A DNA stretch of 37,033 nucleotides from Paenibacillus sp. oral taxon 786 str. D14 (GCF_000159955.1 NZ_GG695984.1:36658-73690), one strand, 5' to 3'; numbered from the stretch's first letter, positions 1 to 8,903 are shown. A program made the numbers and translations. Notes: generated by a model not told the origin, from the letters alone.

Positions 1-1806
1 CTGACCCGGCGCGCCGCCGAGCTGCGCGACGGCGTCTTCACCGTGGCGCTGTTCGGAGCGTTCAGCGCCGGAAAATCGTCCTTCGCCAGCGCTTTGCTCG
101 GCGAAGCGGTGTTGCCCGTCTCGCCGCATCCGACCACCGCGGCGATCATCCGCGTGATGGCGCCGGCAGAAGGTCAGCGCCATAACACGGCCGCCGTCAA
201 ATTCAAGAGCGCCGAGGCGATCCGCGAAGACTTGGCCTACTCCTTCCAAGCCCTCGGCTTAGGGGAATGGAAGGAGACGGCCTGGATGGAGGCGGTACGG
301 CGCTTGAAGCCCGAAGACATTCCGGCGGCCGGCCGAGCGCACTACAGCTTCTTGCAAGCTGCAGCTGCTGGATGGGCAGAATCCGCTGATCGGCTTGGGC
401 AGGTGGAGGTCGTGGAAGCGGAGCAGTTCCGCAGCTATGCGGCAGACGAAGCGAAAGCCTGCTTCGTAGCGGAAATCGATTTTTATTACCGCTGTCCGTT
501 AACTGAACAAGGCATCGTGCTGGTGGATACCCCGGGGGCCGATTCGATCCATGCCCGCCATACCGGAGTCACGTTCCAATATATGAAGGATTCCGATGCG
601 ATCATCTTCGTTACGTATTACAATCACGCGTTCTCGCGTGCCGATAAACAGTTGCTGAGCCAGCTGGGACGGATGAAGGGCAGCTTCGCCCTCGACAAAA
701 TGTTCTTTGTCGTCAACGCCGCCGATCTCGCGTCTTCGGAGGAAGAGCTGACGGCTGTCGTGGAGCATGTACGGGATGGTCTTCGTACCGCCGGCATCCA
801 GCAGCCCAACGTATATGCCGTATCCAGTATGCGGGCAATGGCTGCAAGGCGGGATAATACGGCGGATGACCCAGGCTTCTCCCTTTTCCGGCAACGCTTT
901 TCGACTTTCCTGGAACAGGATCTCGGGAATCTGGCGGTTTCGTCCGCAGTAGAAATGATGAAGCAGATGCAAGAACGTTTGTCCAAATGGACGGAAGCCG
1001 CTGGACAAAGCGCGGAAAACGCGGAGCAACAGCTCGCCGCCTTGCGCGGACGCCGGGATCGGTTCGAGCAGGCGGTTGCCGAGTTTCTTCAGGTCGATAT
1101 CGGCAGGGAATGGAGCCAGGAGAACGCCGAGCTGCTGTTCCACGTTGTGCAGCGGGTACGGCTGCAGGCGCTGGAGCTGTTCACGGAATTTTTCCATCCC
1201 TCCTTGCTGCAGGAGCATAACGGTCCGTTGAAACGGAATTTTACCGTCGCGCTGCGCGGATGGCTGGATCAAGTTTCGGGCGAGTTGGAGCGCGAGCTGC
1301 TTGCCACCACGCTGCGTTTGGAGCGCAAAGCGGAGGCGCTGCTTCGCCGGGAAGCCGAAGGCTGGTGCCGCCGGCATGAGGCGGCATTGGATATGCCGCT
1401 CAGCTATTCGAACGCGGAAACGAGCTGGGATACACCGGCGATTCCTGAAGGCTTGCTGGGCAGCGGATCGTTGGCGCCAGAGACCTATTGGCCGTATTTC
1501 AAAAATCCAAAAGCGTTTTTTGAAGGCGGCGGTCGTTTGCAGCTGCGGGCGAAGCTCGAGGAGCCGCTGCTCGCCAAGCTGAAGGCGATCGTTGGCGAAA
1601 TGGAAGCCTTTTTCCGGGAACATTATGAGCACGAAATCGCGCTGCGGAAGGAGCAAACGGCTGAAACGTTCCGCGGTTTGTGGGCGGAATGGGAGCAGAG
1701 CATCCAAGGCTCCAAAGTCTCTCCGGAGGAGCTGGCGCGTTGGAAAAGCATCCTTGCTCAAATCGGGCGGGATGTGGAGGAAATGGAAGCTTTTTATGAT
1801 AAATAG
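1..1806 (+). CDS. Dynamin-like GTPase, 3' part (5' end outside window)
   Basis: The frame is open from base 1, so the gene is cut by the window edge; a GTG at 43 lies inside the P-loop strand and is not a credible start. The visible 601 residues begin just before a G1 P-loop (GAFSAGKSS, visible codons 19-27). They continue with a G2-like threonine pair (HPTTAAI), G3 (DTPGADS) and a G4-like NAAD strand after FFVV. The rest is long, Glu/Ala-rich and helical, as in the stalk of bacterial dynamin-like proteins. Members of this family (for example Bacillus DynA) bind GTP and remodel or tether membranes; DynA is a double-headed protein of about 1,190 residues. Because sequence continues upstream of the G1 motif, this could be the second head of such a protein or a single-headed one; the window cannot decide. 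A strong terminator follows. The family call is confident, the specific role is not. Confidence 0.85.
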   Translation: MTRRAAELRDGVFTVALFGAFSAGKSSFASALLGEAVLPVSPHPTTAAIIRVMAPAEGQRHNTAAVKFKSAEAIREDLAYSFQALGLGEWKETAWMEAVRRLKPEDIPAAGRAHYSFLQAAAAGWAESADRLGQVEVVEAEQFRSYAADEAKACFVAEIDFYYRCPLTEQGIVLVDTPGADSIHARHTGVTFQYMKDSDAIIFVTYYNHAFSRADKQLLSQLGRMKGSFALDKMFFVVNAADLASSEEELTAVVEHVRDGLRTAGIQQPNVYAVSSMRAMAARRDNTADDPGFSLFRQRFSTFLEQDLGNLAVSSAVEMMKQMQERLSKWTEAAGQSAENAEQQLAALRGRRDRFEQAVAEFLQVDIGREWSQENAELLFHVVQRVRLQALELFTEFFHPSLLQEHNGPLKRNFTVALRGWLDQVSGELERELLATTLRLERKAEALLRREAEGWCRRHEAALDMPLSYSNAETSWDTPAIPEGLLGSGSLAPETYWPYFKNPKAFFEGGGRLQLRAKLEEPLLAKLKAIVGEMEAFFREHYEHEIALRKEQTAETFRGLWAEWEQSIQGSKVSPEELARWKSILAQIGRDVEEMEAFYDK

Positions 1807-1826
1807 GCGGGTTTCACCCGTGATAG

Positions 1827-1864
1827 AAGCCTAATATCCGTATTTACCGGATATTAGGCTTTTC
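1827..1864 (+). terminator. Rho-independent terminator of the dynamin-like gene
   Basis: A perfect 14-bp stem (1827-1840 with 1848-1861) closes a 7-base loop and runs into a short T-rich tail. It lies 20 bases after the stop codon. Confidence 0.8.
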
Positions 1865-2002
1865 TACGCTTTGCCGCGGGAAAATCATGATGATAAACTG
1901 CAAGGGACTAAGACCATGAAAGCGCATGCTTTCAGGCGATGACAGGTTTCGCGGCGTTCAGACGACTCTCCCTGATCTTGCTGCTAAGACGTCCGGAACC
2001 GT

Positions 2003-2032
2003 TTGGTTATGACGGGGTATCTGAAGTATAGT
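2003..2032 (+). promoter_or_regulatory. Candidate SigA-type promoter for the ABC exporter pair
   Basis: TTGGTT (2003-2008) and TATAGT (2027-2032) are 18 bases apart, with the ribosome site beginning about 16 bases further on. The match is moderate and no other good pair was seen in this gap. Confidence 0.35.
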
Positions 2033-2059
2033 TCCACAAACGGGTGTAGGAGGAGAGAC

Positions 2060-3829
2060 ATGGAGGTTCTTAGGCAACTTCGGGTTTATTACCAGGCAAA
2101 GTTGAATTACTTGGTGTTGTCGATTTTATGCTTGGCAGCTGCGACTGGGCTTGGCTTAGTCTACCCGATGCTGCTTCGCAAGCTGATCGACGATGTAATT
2201 CGGCCGGGGAATTATGGAGAAGTCGTATGGATTGCCGCGACGGCGGTTTCGGTTGTGGCTGTGAAGGCGCTTTTGCAGTTCCTGCACGGTTTTTTTGGCG
2301 GAAGGCTGGGGAACTACCTGGCGTACCGGCTGCGTAACGCATGTTACGAGAAACTGCAGTTTTTATCGTTCCGCTATTATGACACGGCGAAAACTGGGGA
2401 TTTAATGTCGCGGTTGACCGGGGATTTGGAAGCCATCCGCAACTTCGTGGGGTTTGGTTTTGCCCAACTGCTGAATCTGATCCTGATGGTCACGTTTGGG
2501 GCAGCGGTCATGCTGTCCATCCATTGGCAGCTTACCTTAATCACGATGATAACCATCCCTTTCCTGGCCGGTGTCGCCCTCAAATTTGAGTCTAAAATTC
2601 ATCCAGCCTTTCAGGAAATGCGTCTGGCGCTCAGTTCCTTAACGACCGCGGTGCAGGAGAACGTGACGGGCGTGCGTACCGTCAAATCGTTCGCCCGGGA
2701 GCCGCACGAAGTCGAGAAGTTTTCGCTTCGGAATGAGCGCTATAAAGATAATCAGATCTTCGCGGCCACGCTGTGGAGCCGGTTCTTTCCGGTTATGGAG
2801 CTGCTGGCTTCGATCAGCGTTGCGGTGCTGCTCTCGGTCGGCGGGACTTTGGTGATCAAAGGGTCGATGTCGCTCGGTGATCTGGTCGCGTTCTTCAGTT
2901 TAATCTGGTTTATCATTGGTCCGATGTGGGGCTTAGGCTTTCATATCAATAACTATACGCAATCCAAAGCGTCCGGGGAACGGGTGCTGGAAATTCTAAA
3001 TCAACCGATCGATGTGAAGGACAAAGAACAAGCGATAGAGCTTGATCCGGATCAGGTTCGCGGAGATGTCCGGTTCGATCGAGTGACGTTTGCTTACGGG
3101 AACAAAATGCCGGCGGTGGTGGACATCGATTTCCATGCTCCGCCCGGCTCCGTCATTGGCTTTCTTGGCGGCACCGGCTCCGGCAAATCAACGATTATCC
3201 AGCTGCTAATGCGTGCTTACGACGTGAATAAAGGCCGCATTCTGCTGGACGGCCAAGACATTCGGGAGCTCAGCGTGCGCAGCTTGCGCAGCCAAATTGC
3301 TACGGTGTTTCAGGAGACGTTCCTGTTCTCGTCATCTATTAAGAACAATATTGCTTACGGCATGACCAACGTAACGATGGAGGAAATCATTCGTGCCGCC
3401 CAACTAGCCAAAGCGCATGATTTTATCATGGAGCTGCCGGACGGTTACGATACCGTCGTAGGTGAACGGGGACTCGGATTGTCCGGGGGCCAGAAGCAGC
3501 GGATCGCCATCGCCCGCGCCTTGCTCAAGAATCCAAAAATCCTGATCTTGGACGATGCCACCAGCGCGGTGGATATGGAGACCGAGCAGGAGATCCAATC
3601 CGGGTTCCAGGAAGTGATGCGAGGACGGACAACGTTTATTATTGCCCATCGGATCTCTTCGCTGCGGCATGCCGATGAGATCCTCGTCTTAAACGAAGGC
3701 CGGGTAGTACAACGCGGGAAACATGAGGAATTGATTGAAATCCCGGGTCCGTACCAAGATGTGTACCGTATCCAATATGCAGACCATTTGGCTGGAGCCC
3801 TTGGGCATGAAGGGGAGGGAGATGCGTGA
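2060..3829 (+). CDS. ABC exporter half-transporter, degenerate-site subunit
   Basis: This is a 589-residue fusion of a six-helix exporter membrane domain (about residues 10-320) and an ATPase domain. Walker A is GGTGSGKS (370-377), the signature LSGGQ (474-478), and Walker B ends in D498-D499, so the usual catalytic glutamate is replaced by aspartate. The next gene has the complementary pattern, as in heterodimeric exporters such as BmrCD, LmrCD and TM287/288, where one of the two ATP sites is nearly inactive. The start is ATG 2060, preceded by AGGAGGAGA at 2048-2056; an upstream GTG at 2003 has no ribosome site and falls in the candidate -35. The gene overlaps the next by 4 bases, so the two are probably translationally coupled. 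The likely role is export of drugs or other hydrophobic compounds; the substrate is unknown. Confidence 0.93.
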   Translation: MEVLRQLRVYYQAKLNYLVLSILCLAAATGLGLVYPMLLRKLIDDVIRPGNYGEVVWIAATAVSVVAVKALLQFLHGFFGGRLGNYLAYRLRNACYEKLQFLSFRYYDTAKTGDLMSRLTGDLEAIRNFVGFGFAQLLNLILMVTFGAAVMLSIHWQLTLITMITIPFLAGVALKFESKIHPAFQEMRLALSSLTTAVQENVTGVRTVKSFAREPHEVEKFSLRNERYKDNQIFAATLWSRFFPVMELLASISVAVLLSVGGTLVIKGSMSLGDLVAFFSLIWFIIGPMWGLGFHINNYTQSKASGERVLEILNQPIDVKDKEQAIELDPDQVRGDVRFDRVTFAYGNKMPAVVDIDFHAPPGSVIGFLGGTGSGKSTIIQLLMRAYDVNKGRILLDGQDIRELSVRSLRSQIATVFQETFLFSSSIKNNIAYGMTNVTMEEIIRAAQLAKAHDFIMELPDGYDTVVGERGLGLSGGQKQRIAIARALLKNPKILILDDATSAVDMETEQEIQSGFQEVMRGRTTFIIAHRISSLRHADEILVLNEGRVVQRGKHEELIEIPGPYQDVYRIQYADHLAGALGHEGEGDA

Positions 3830-5682
3830 ATACCTATACCGCGACCAGGTCGAAACCCAAGTCCGGCAAGGATGCCGGCCTTGGCAAAATCGAAGAGCGG
3901 TTTGTGTACCAGGACGATGAGCTGATTGACAAAGCCTTTGACTGGCAGCAATTCCGCCGGCTCTTTGCTTATATGAAGCCGTATGCCAAGCAGATGCTGC
4001 CTTTGATCATCCTGATGACGGTGCTTGGTACTGTGACGAAGCTGGCCGTACCTTACTTGACGAGTCTGGCCATCGACCGCGCGATCGCACCGGCGAACGG
4101 TCAGACCAACTTATTGCTGCTGTACGGCATCACCGCCTCCGTCCTTGTCCTGTACCTCATCCAATGGGCTTCCGGCGTCTACCGGATCAAGTTCACGAAT
4201 ATCATCGGGCAGAGGGTCATCTATGATTTGCGCGCCGATTTGTTTAAGCATATTCAGAAGCTCTCGTTTAACTTCTTTGACAAACGTCCGGCCGGCTCGG
4301 TGCTGGTACGGGTCACCAATGACGTCAATTCCCTGCAGGATCTGTTCACCAACGGGGTCGTCAACCTGATGATCGATTGCGTGCAGCTGGCCGGGATCGT
4401 CGTGATTTTGCTGTTGATCAACTGGAAGCTCGGGCTGGCGGTGATGGTCACCGTCCCGATCATGTTCCTGATCTCCACCAAACTGCGGCAAAAAATCCGG
4501 ATGGCCTGGCAGGAAGTCCGCATGAAGAACTCGCGGATTAACTCCCATTTGAACGAGTCGATTCAGGGGATTCGCGTAACTCAGGCTTACACACAAGAGC
4601 GGGAGAATATGCGGTACTTCGATTCGATGAACCTGAGCAACAAGAAATCGTGGGATAAAGCGTCAGCGATGAACCAGGCGTTTGGCCCCTTAATCGAAAT
4701 CACCGGGGGGATCGGCACGTTTGTCTTGTTTGTACTAAGCGTCTACCTGATTCAGTCCGGTGAACTGACGATTGGTCTGTTGGTGGCGTTCAGCAACTAT
4801 GTGGGTAATTTCTGGGACCCGATCAACCGCCTGGGACAAATGTACAACCAACTCCTGGTGGCGATGGCCTCCTCTGAACGGATCTTCGAATTTATCGATG
4901 AGGAGCCGAATATCGCCGATAAGCCGGGAGCCAAGCCGCTGCCGGTGATTACGGGCGAGATCCGCTTTAACCACGTCGTCTTTGAATATGAACAAGGACG
5001 CCCTGCCTTAAAAGGCATTGACCTGGAGGTACAACCCGGCCAGTCGATCGCCCTCGTTGGCCACACCGGCTCAGGGAAAAGCACGATCATCAACCTGCTC
5101 AGCCGGTTTTACGATCCTAGCGGCGGATCGGTTGTCATCGATGGTCATGACATCCGCGACGTGACGGTCCAAAGCCTCCGCAGTCAAATTGGCGTAGTGC
5201 TCCAGGATACGTTTATTTTCTCGGGAACGATTCGGGAGAATATTCGTTTTGGCCGATTGGAGGCCACCGACGAGGAAGTGGAAGCAGCGGCTAAGGCAGT
5301 GAATGCCCACGATTTTATCGTGAAACTGCCAAACGGTTACGATACCGAGGTGGAGGAACGAGGCAATGTGCTGTCCATGGGTCAACGCCAACTGCTATCT
5401 TTTGCCCGGGCGTTGCTGGCTAATCCGCGGATTCTGATCCTTGACGAGGCAACGGCCAGCATCGATACGGAAACGGAGCTCAAGATCCAGGAAGCGCTGA
5501 AGGTGCTGCTCAAAGGGAGAACGTCGTTTATCGTAGCTCACCGGCTCTCCACCATCCGAAGTGCTGACAAAATCGTCGTGCTGGATCATGGTGAGATTAG
5601 AGAATCGGGCACTCACCGGGAATTGATGGAACGAAAGGGAATCTATTACGGCTTGGTCCAAGCACAATTTCGGTATTTGTAA
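3826..5682 (+). CDS. ABC exporter half-transporter, catalytic-site subunit
   Basis: This is a 618-residue membrane plus ATPase fusion. The first 40 residues form a polar cytoplasmic extension, and the membrane domain spans about 45-350. Walker A is GHTGSGKS (412-419); the signature is the non-canonical LSMGQ (516-520); Walker B retains catalytic E541 (D540-E541), with the H-loop in VAHRLS. Together with the D499 subunit encoded upstream, this predicts one canonical site (this subunit's Walker B with the partner's LSGGQ) and one degenerate site (partner's Asp with this LSMGQ). The start is GTG 3826 overlapping the upstream TGA, with AGGGGAGGG at 3811-3819. It resembles YfiC, YknV and BmrD-type proteins, and I cannot choose among them. 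Confidence 0.93.
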   Translation: MNTYTATRSKPKSGKDAGLGKIEERFVYQDDELIDKAFDWQQFRRLFAYMKPYAKQMLPLIILMTVLGTVTKLAVPYLTSLAIDRAIAPANGQTNLLLLYGITASVLVLYLIQWASGVYRIKFTNIIGQRVIYDLRADLFKHIQKLSFNFFDKRPAGSVLVRVTNDVNSLQDLFTNGVVNLMIDCVQLAGIVVILLLINWKLGLAVMVTVPIMFLISTKLRQKIRMAWQEVRMKNSRINSHLNESIQGIRVTQAYTQERENMRYFDSMNLSNKKSWDKASAMNQAFGPLIEITGGIGTFVLFVLSVYLIQSGELTIGLLVAFSNYVGNFWDPINRLGQMYNQLLVAMASSERIFEFIDEEPNIADKPGAKPLPVITGEIRFNHVVFEYEQGRPALKGIDLEVQPGQSIALVGHTGSGKSTIINLLSRFYDPSGGSVVIDGHDIRDVTVQSLRSQIGVVLQDTFIFSGTIRENIRFGRLEATDEEVEAAAKAVNAHDFIVKLPNGYDTEVEERGNVLSMGQRQLLSFARALLANPRILILDEATASIDTETELKIQEALKVLLKGRTSFIVAHRLSTIRSADKIVVLDHGEIRESGTHRELMERKGIYYGLVQAQFRYL

Positions 5683-5798
5683 CTTTTTATCGAAAAATAT
5701 TTAGATATTTAATTAGAACTATTGCAATCTTGCCCGTAAAGCCGGAAAATAGAATAGGATACTAAAACGGCAAATTTATTAAAGGTGGTTTGGTCCAA

Positions 5799-6254
5799 TT
5801 GAGTAGTGAGGCGTTAGCTCCGGCTTTGGTCATTCGCAAGGCTTGTTGCGACGATGTTCAACACATGCTTCCTTTAATGCGTCAACTGCGTTATCCGATG
5901 ACGGCCAGTGTATTAAAGGAACGTTTAGAGATGTTGGAAGGCCAGCTGTTGCTAGGCAACCTGGTTGCGGAACTAGACGGCGTGATCGTTGGGACAGCTT
6001 TTCTTAAGCAGCTTCAGACGCATGACATGAGTAGACCGGTAACCCGGATTACGGCATTGGTCGTTGACGAGAAACACCGCGGCACAGGGATCGGAAGACG
6101 GTTGATCGAAGCGGCGGAGATGTGGGCCCGTGAACGGGGCAGCACAGATCTGGTATTATCTACAGCCCGCGAGAACCATCTGTCCGCTAAAGCGTTCTAT
6201 GAACATTGCGGCTTCAGATGCACCGGCTACCGAATGAATAAGCCGTTGAACTAA
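5799..6254 (+). CDS. GNAT-family N-acetyltransferase
   Basis: A single GNAT domain of 151 residues. The acetyl-CoA pyrophosphate-binding motif is clear (HRGTGIGRRLI, preceded by the ITALVVDE strand), and the C-terminal FYEHCGF motif is typical. TTG at 5799 is chosen because AAAGGTGG (5781-5788) lies 10 bases upstream; the TTG at 5790 touches the ribosome site. The gene follows the exporter pair after about 115 bases and ends at its own terminator. The acceptor substrate (small molecule or protein N-terminus) cannot be deduced. Confidence 0.88.
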   Translation: MSSEALAPALVIRKACCDDVQHMLPLMRQLRYPMTASVLKERLEMLEGQLLLGNLVAELDGVIVGTAFLKQLQTHDMSRPVTRITALVVDEKHRGTGIGRRLIEAAEMWARERGSTDLVLSTARENHLSAKAFYEHCGFRCTGYRMNKPLN

Positions 6255-6291
6255 GCTGAGAAATTAAATCAAACTGCGTTGTACGCGATAT

Positions 6292-6324
6292 AGCTCCACC
6301 CTTTTGAAGGGCGGGGCTTTTTTG
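6292..6324 (+). terminator. Terminator after the GNAT gene
   Basis: A 12-bp stem with one mismatch and one G:T pair (6292-6303 with 6307-6318) and a 3-base loop, followed by a run of six T. Confidence 0.8.
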
Positions 6325-6436
6325 TGTTTTGCAGGGAAGGCGGGAGACATCTGTGTAAATTTATTTTACTTTCTTGGCTGGAGAACAAGTTGGAAACTAT
6401 AGTTTTACGTAGTCGAGGGAGTAAGGTGATTTCAGA

Positions 6437-6453
6437 TGTCACTAATACTAACA
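6437..6453. promoter_or_regulatory. TnrA/GlnR-like box 1 upstream of livJ
   Basis: The sequence is TGTCA, seven bases, TAACA, which matches the TnrA/GlnR consensus TGTNA-N7-TNACA at all ten positions usually scored. It lies about 73 bases upstream of the predicted transcription start of the liv operon. TnrA and GlnR are nitrogen-status regulators in Bacillus and Paenibacillus. Confidence 0.6.
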
Positions 6454-6479
6454 TAATTAACGGAATAATAAGTGATTTA

Positions 6480-6496
6480 TGTTAGACAAAGTGACT
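6480..6496. promoter_or_regulatory. TnrA/GlnR-like box 2 overlapping the liv -35
   Basis: TGTTA, seven bases, TGACT matches the consensus except for the last base. It overlaps the predicted -35 hexamer, and its centre lies 43 bases (about four helical turns) from box 1, so two dimers could bind the same face of the DNA. Confidence 0.45.
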
Positions 6497-6511
6497 TATA
6501 CATGACATAAA
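6483..6511 (+). promoter_or_regulatory. Predicted promoter of the liv operon
   Basis: TAGACA (6483-6488), a 17-base spacer and CATAAA (6506-6511): five and four matches to the SigA hexamers. The livJ ribosome site begins 31 bases downstream. Confidence 0.5.
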
Positions 6512-6554
6512 CGGGGCGAAGCCCTAGAACAAGATTGATCTGAGGAGGATGTGT

Positions 6555-7529
6555 ATGAAGGGGAAAAAAAGAATTGCCTGGCTGGTTAGCGCTTGTTTAA
6601 TGATCGGGTTGCTCTCGGCGTGTAATTCGTCCGGCAACGCGGCAAAACCGGCAGCTGGAAATACCAGCGCTGCTGGAGGGGGACTTACGGTCATTAAGAT
6701 CGCCTCGCAATCCCCGTTATCCGGGGGCTCGGCCATTCAAGGGGAATCGATTAAGCTTGGGGGGCAGATGGCGCTGGAGGAGCGTCAGGCTGAGTTTAAG
6801 GACCTGGGATTTGATCTGCAGTTCGTTCCTTACGATGACCAAGGCGATTCGAAGAAAGGCGTCGCCAACGCCGAATTGATCGGCGCGGATCAAGCGGTAT
6901 TGGCGGTGCTTGGGCATTTGAACTCCGGGGTATCGATTCCGAGCTCGGTCGTCTATGAGAAATATAGTATTCCGATGGTGTCCCCGGCCAGTACGGCAAC
7001 GGACTTTACCGACCGGAAGCTGAAGATCGCCAACCGCATTGTCGCTCGCGACGACTTCCAGGGACCAGCGGGTGCCGAATATGCCGTGAAGACGGTGGGT
7101 GCGAAAAATATTTTTGTGATCCAAGATAAAACGGCTTATGGCCAAGGGTTGGCCGATGCCTTCCGCAGCTCGGCTGAAGAGCTGGGGGCGACGATCGCTG
7201 GATACGAAGGGATCACGGTGGGTGAGAAGGACTTTAACGGCGTGCTGAACCAGGTGCTCAGCAAGAAGCCGGACTTCATCTTCTTCGGCGGGATGTATGC
7301 CGAGGCCGGATTGATTGTTAAACAGGCCCGGGAGAAGGGGATTACGGTGCCGATCATGGGCGGGGATGCGCTCGATTCCTCGGGGATGGTGGACATCGCC
7401 GGTGACAAGCTGACGGAAGTCGCGTACAGCTCCGTGTCTACAGACGTTACGAAATCCAACAAGGACTGGGCAGACAAATATCAAGCGAAGTTTGGCAAAT
7501 CCGTGGAGAACTACTCCGCTTATGCCTAT
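6555..7529 (+). pseudogene. livJ: livJ 5' fragment: branched-chain amino acid binding lipoprotein, truncated
   Basis: A lipoprotein signal (LLSAC lipobox near residue 20) is followed by a type-I periplasmic binding fold typical of LivJ (QSPLSGG start, GHLNSGVSIPS, SPASTATDF, KTAYGQGLADAF). Homology stops after SAYAY at 7529, about 325 residues in; LivJ proteins are usually about 390. The frame then runs through livM DNA in the wrong phase and stops at 7739, adding some 69 unrelated residues. ATG 6555 is chosen because GAGGAGG (6542-6548) lies six bases upstream; the ATG at 6549 is too close. The binding cleft would lose its last strands and helices, so the product is probably non-functional, though still secretable. 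It is the first gene of a liv operon broken by deletion. Confidence 0.85.
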
Positions 7530-7530
7530 T

Positions 7531-8097
7531 TTCGGCGTGAAACGGTTGGAGCATTCCCGGCTGGGACGGGCTTGGAAGGCGATTCGGGAGAACGAGATCG
7601 CCGCACAATCGATGGGCATTCCGCTCATCCGCACCAAACTGACTGCTTTTGCGATTGGCGCTTCCTTTTCCGGCATGATGGGAGTGGTGTTTGCGGCGAA
7701 GCAAACGTTTATCGATCCGACGAGCTTTACGCTGCTTGAATCGATTACGATTCTGGTGATGGTGCTGCTGGGCGGCATGGGCAGCGTGCCTGGCGTCATA
7801 CTCGGCGCGGCATTGGTTACAATTCTGAATTTACAGGTGCTGACGGAGCTCACCAACTGGTTAAACCAGTTGACACTGCAGGGAGTCATCCAACTTCCCA
7901 GCTCGATTTCGCCTTCCAAGATGCAACGCCTGATCTTTGGTGTAATCCTGTTACTCGTCGCCATCTTCAGGCCAAACGGCTTGATCACCGCCAAGAACAA
8001 GAAGGTGGATGCCGAGCGGCTTAAGGCGCAGCGTTCCGGCAATACGTTATCCATTTTGCCGCCGGCCAATCAACAAAGCGGAGGTGTGAGCCAATGA
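7531..8097 (+). pseudogene. livM: livM 3' fragment: branched-chain amino acid permease, N-terminus lost
   Basis: From 7531 the sequence encodes the C-terminal half of a LivM-type permease. It has the conserved LEHSRLGRAWKAIRENE loop, AAQSMGI, the AFAIGASFSG membrane helix, LLGGMGSVPG, and a final RLIFGVILLLVAIFRPNGL segment. Roughly the first half of LivM is absent, and no livH occurs between this fragment and livJ. The reading phase differs by one base from livJ, so the junction gives no productive fusion. An internal ATG at 7492 in this frame lies in livJ DNA and has no clear ribosome site. The stop overlaps the livG start (ATGA), so livG keeps its original coupling site. The gene is a remnant. 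Confidence 0.85.
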
Positions 8098-8903
8098 CGA
8101 CGATTCTGAAGGTAAGCAAGCTCGTGAAGCGCTTTGGCGGACTGACGGCGGTTGGAGGCGTCGACTTTGCGTTTCCCCGCGGCAAAATTTCCGCTGTAAT
8201 TGGCCCAAACGGTGCCGGGAAAACGACCTTTTTTAACATGATCACCGGCATTTATACCCCGGACGAAGGCGCGATTGAGTTGGATGGTGAGTCTATCGTT
8301 GGCGTCAAGCCCCATCAGGTCGTCAGTCTGGGAATCGCCCGGACGTTCCAAAATATCCGCCTGTTTGGCAGCATGACCGTGCTGGAAAATGTGATGGTTG
8401 GCATGCATACCCATCTGAAGACAGGAATCTTCGGTACGCTGCTCTCGCTGCCCCGAGCCAGACATGAGGAGGAACAGGTGCATCAAGAGGCTTACCGTTT
8501 GCTGGAGTTCGTCGGGCTGCAAGAGCTGCTGAACGAACAGGCGGCGAGCCTGCCGTACGGCGCGCAGCGGCGGCTCGAAATCGCCCGGGCGCTGGCGGCG
8601 AAGCCGAAAGTGCTGCTCCTGGACGAACCAGCCGCCGGGATGAACCCGCGCGAGACAACCGAGTTGATCAGCTTGATCCGGCGCATTCAGGAGGAAACGG
8701 GGATGACGATCATCCTGATCGAGCATGACATGAAGCTGGTGATGGAGTTATCCGAGCATATCCTGGTGCTTGATTACGGAACGAAAATCGCGGAAGGCGG
8801 GCCGGATCATATTCGTTCCCACCCTAAAGTGATTGAAGCTTATTTGGGCAAAAGCGCGGTTCAAGGCAGCGGCGAAACCGTCCGATTCGAGGTGATATCA
8901 TGA
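8094..8903 (+). CDS. livG: Branched-chain amino acid ABC transporter ATPase LivG
   Basis: A 269-residue ABC ATPase of the LivG type. Walker A GPNGAGKT is at 37-44, the family-specific signature LPYGAQRR begins at 153 (usually LPYGxQRR), and Walker B VLLLDEPAAG ends in D177-E178. The C-terminal extension with IAEGGPDHI is also typical. LivG pairs with LivF to energise the LivH-LivM channel. Ribosome site GGAGGTG (8080-8086) precedes ATG 8094, which overlaps the livM remnant stop; the 3' end overlaps livF by 4 bases. Both ATPases look intact although the membrane subunits of this operon are lost, so they either serve another permease or are on the way to decay. Confidence 0.93.
   Translation: MTTILKVSKLVKRFGGLTAVGGVDFAFPRGKISAVIGPNGAGKTTFFNMITGIYTPDEGAIELDGESIVGVKPHQVVSLGIARTFQNIRLFGSMTVLENVMVGMHTHLKTGIFGTLLSLPRARHEEEQVHQEAYRLLEFVGLQELLNEQAASLPYGAQRRLEIARALAAKPKVLLLDEPAAGMNPRETTELISLIRRIQEETGMTIILIEHDMKLVMELSEHILVLDYGTKIAEGGPDHIRSHPKVIEAYLGKSAVQGSGETVRFEVIS

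Noticed and set aside
6717..8069. Long minus-strand reading frame (450 codons) across the livJ-livM junction
   Set aside because: Low-complexity shadow translation with no motif; the plus strand carries clear LivJ and LivM homology.
7492..8097. Apparent intact 201-residue permease gene starting at ATG 7492
   Set aside because: The ATG lies inside livJ DNA read in the wrong frame and has no ribosome site; LivM homology begins only at 7531, so this is a remnant.
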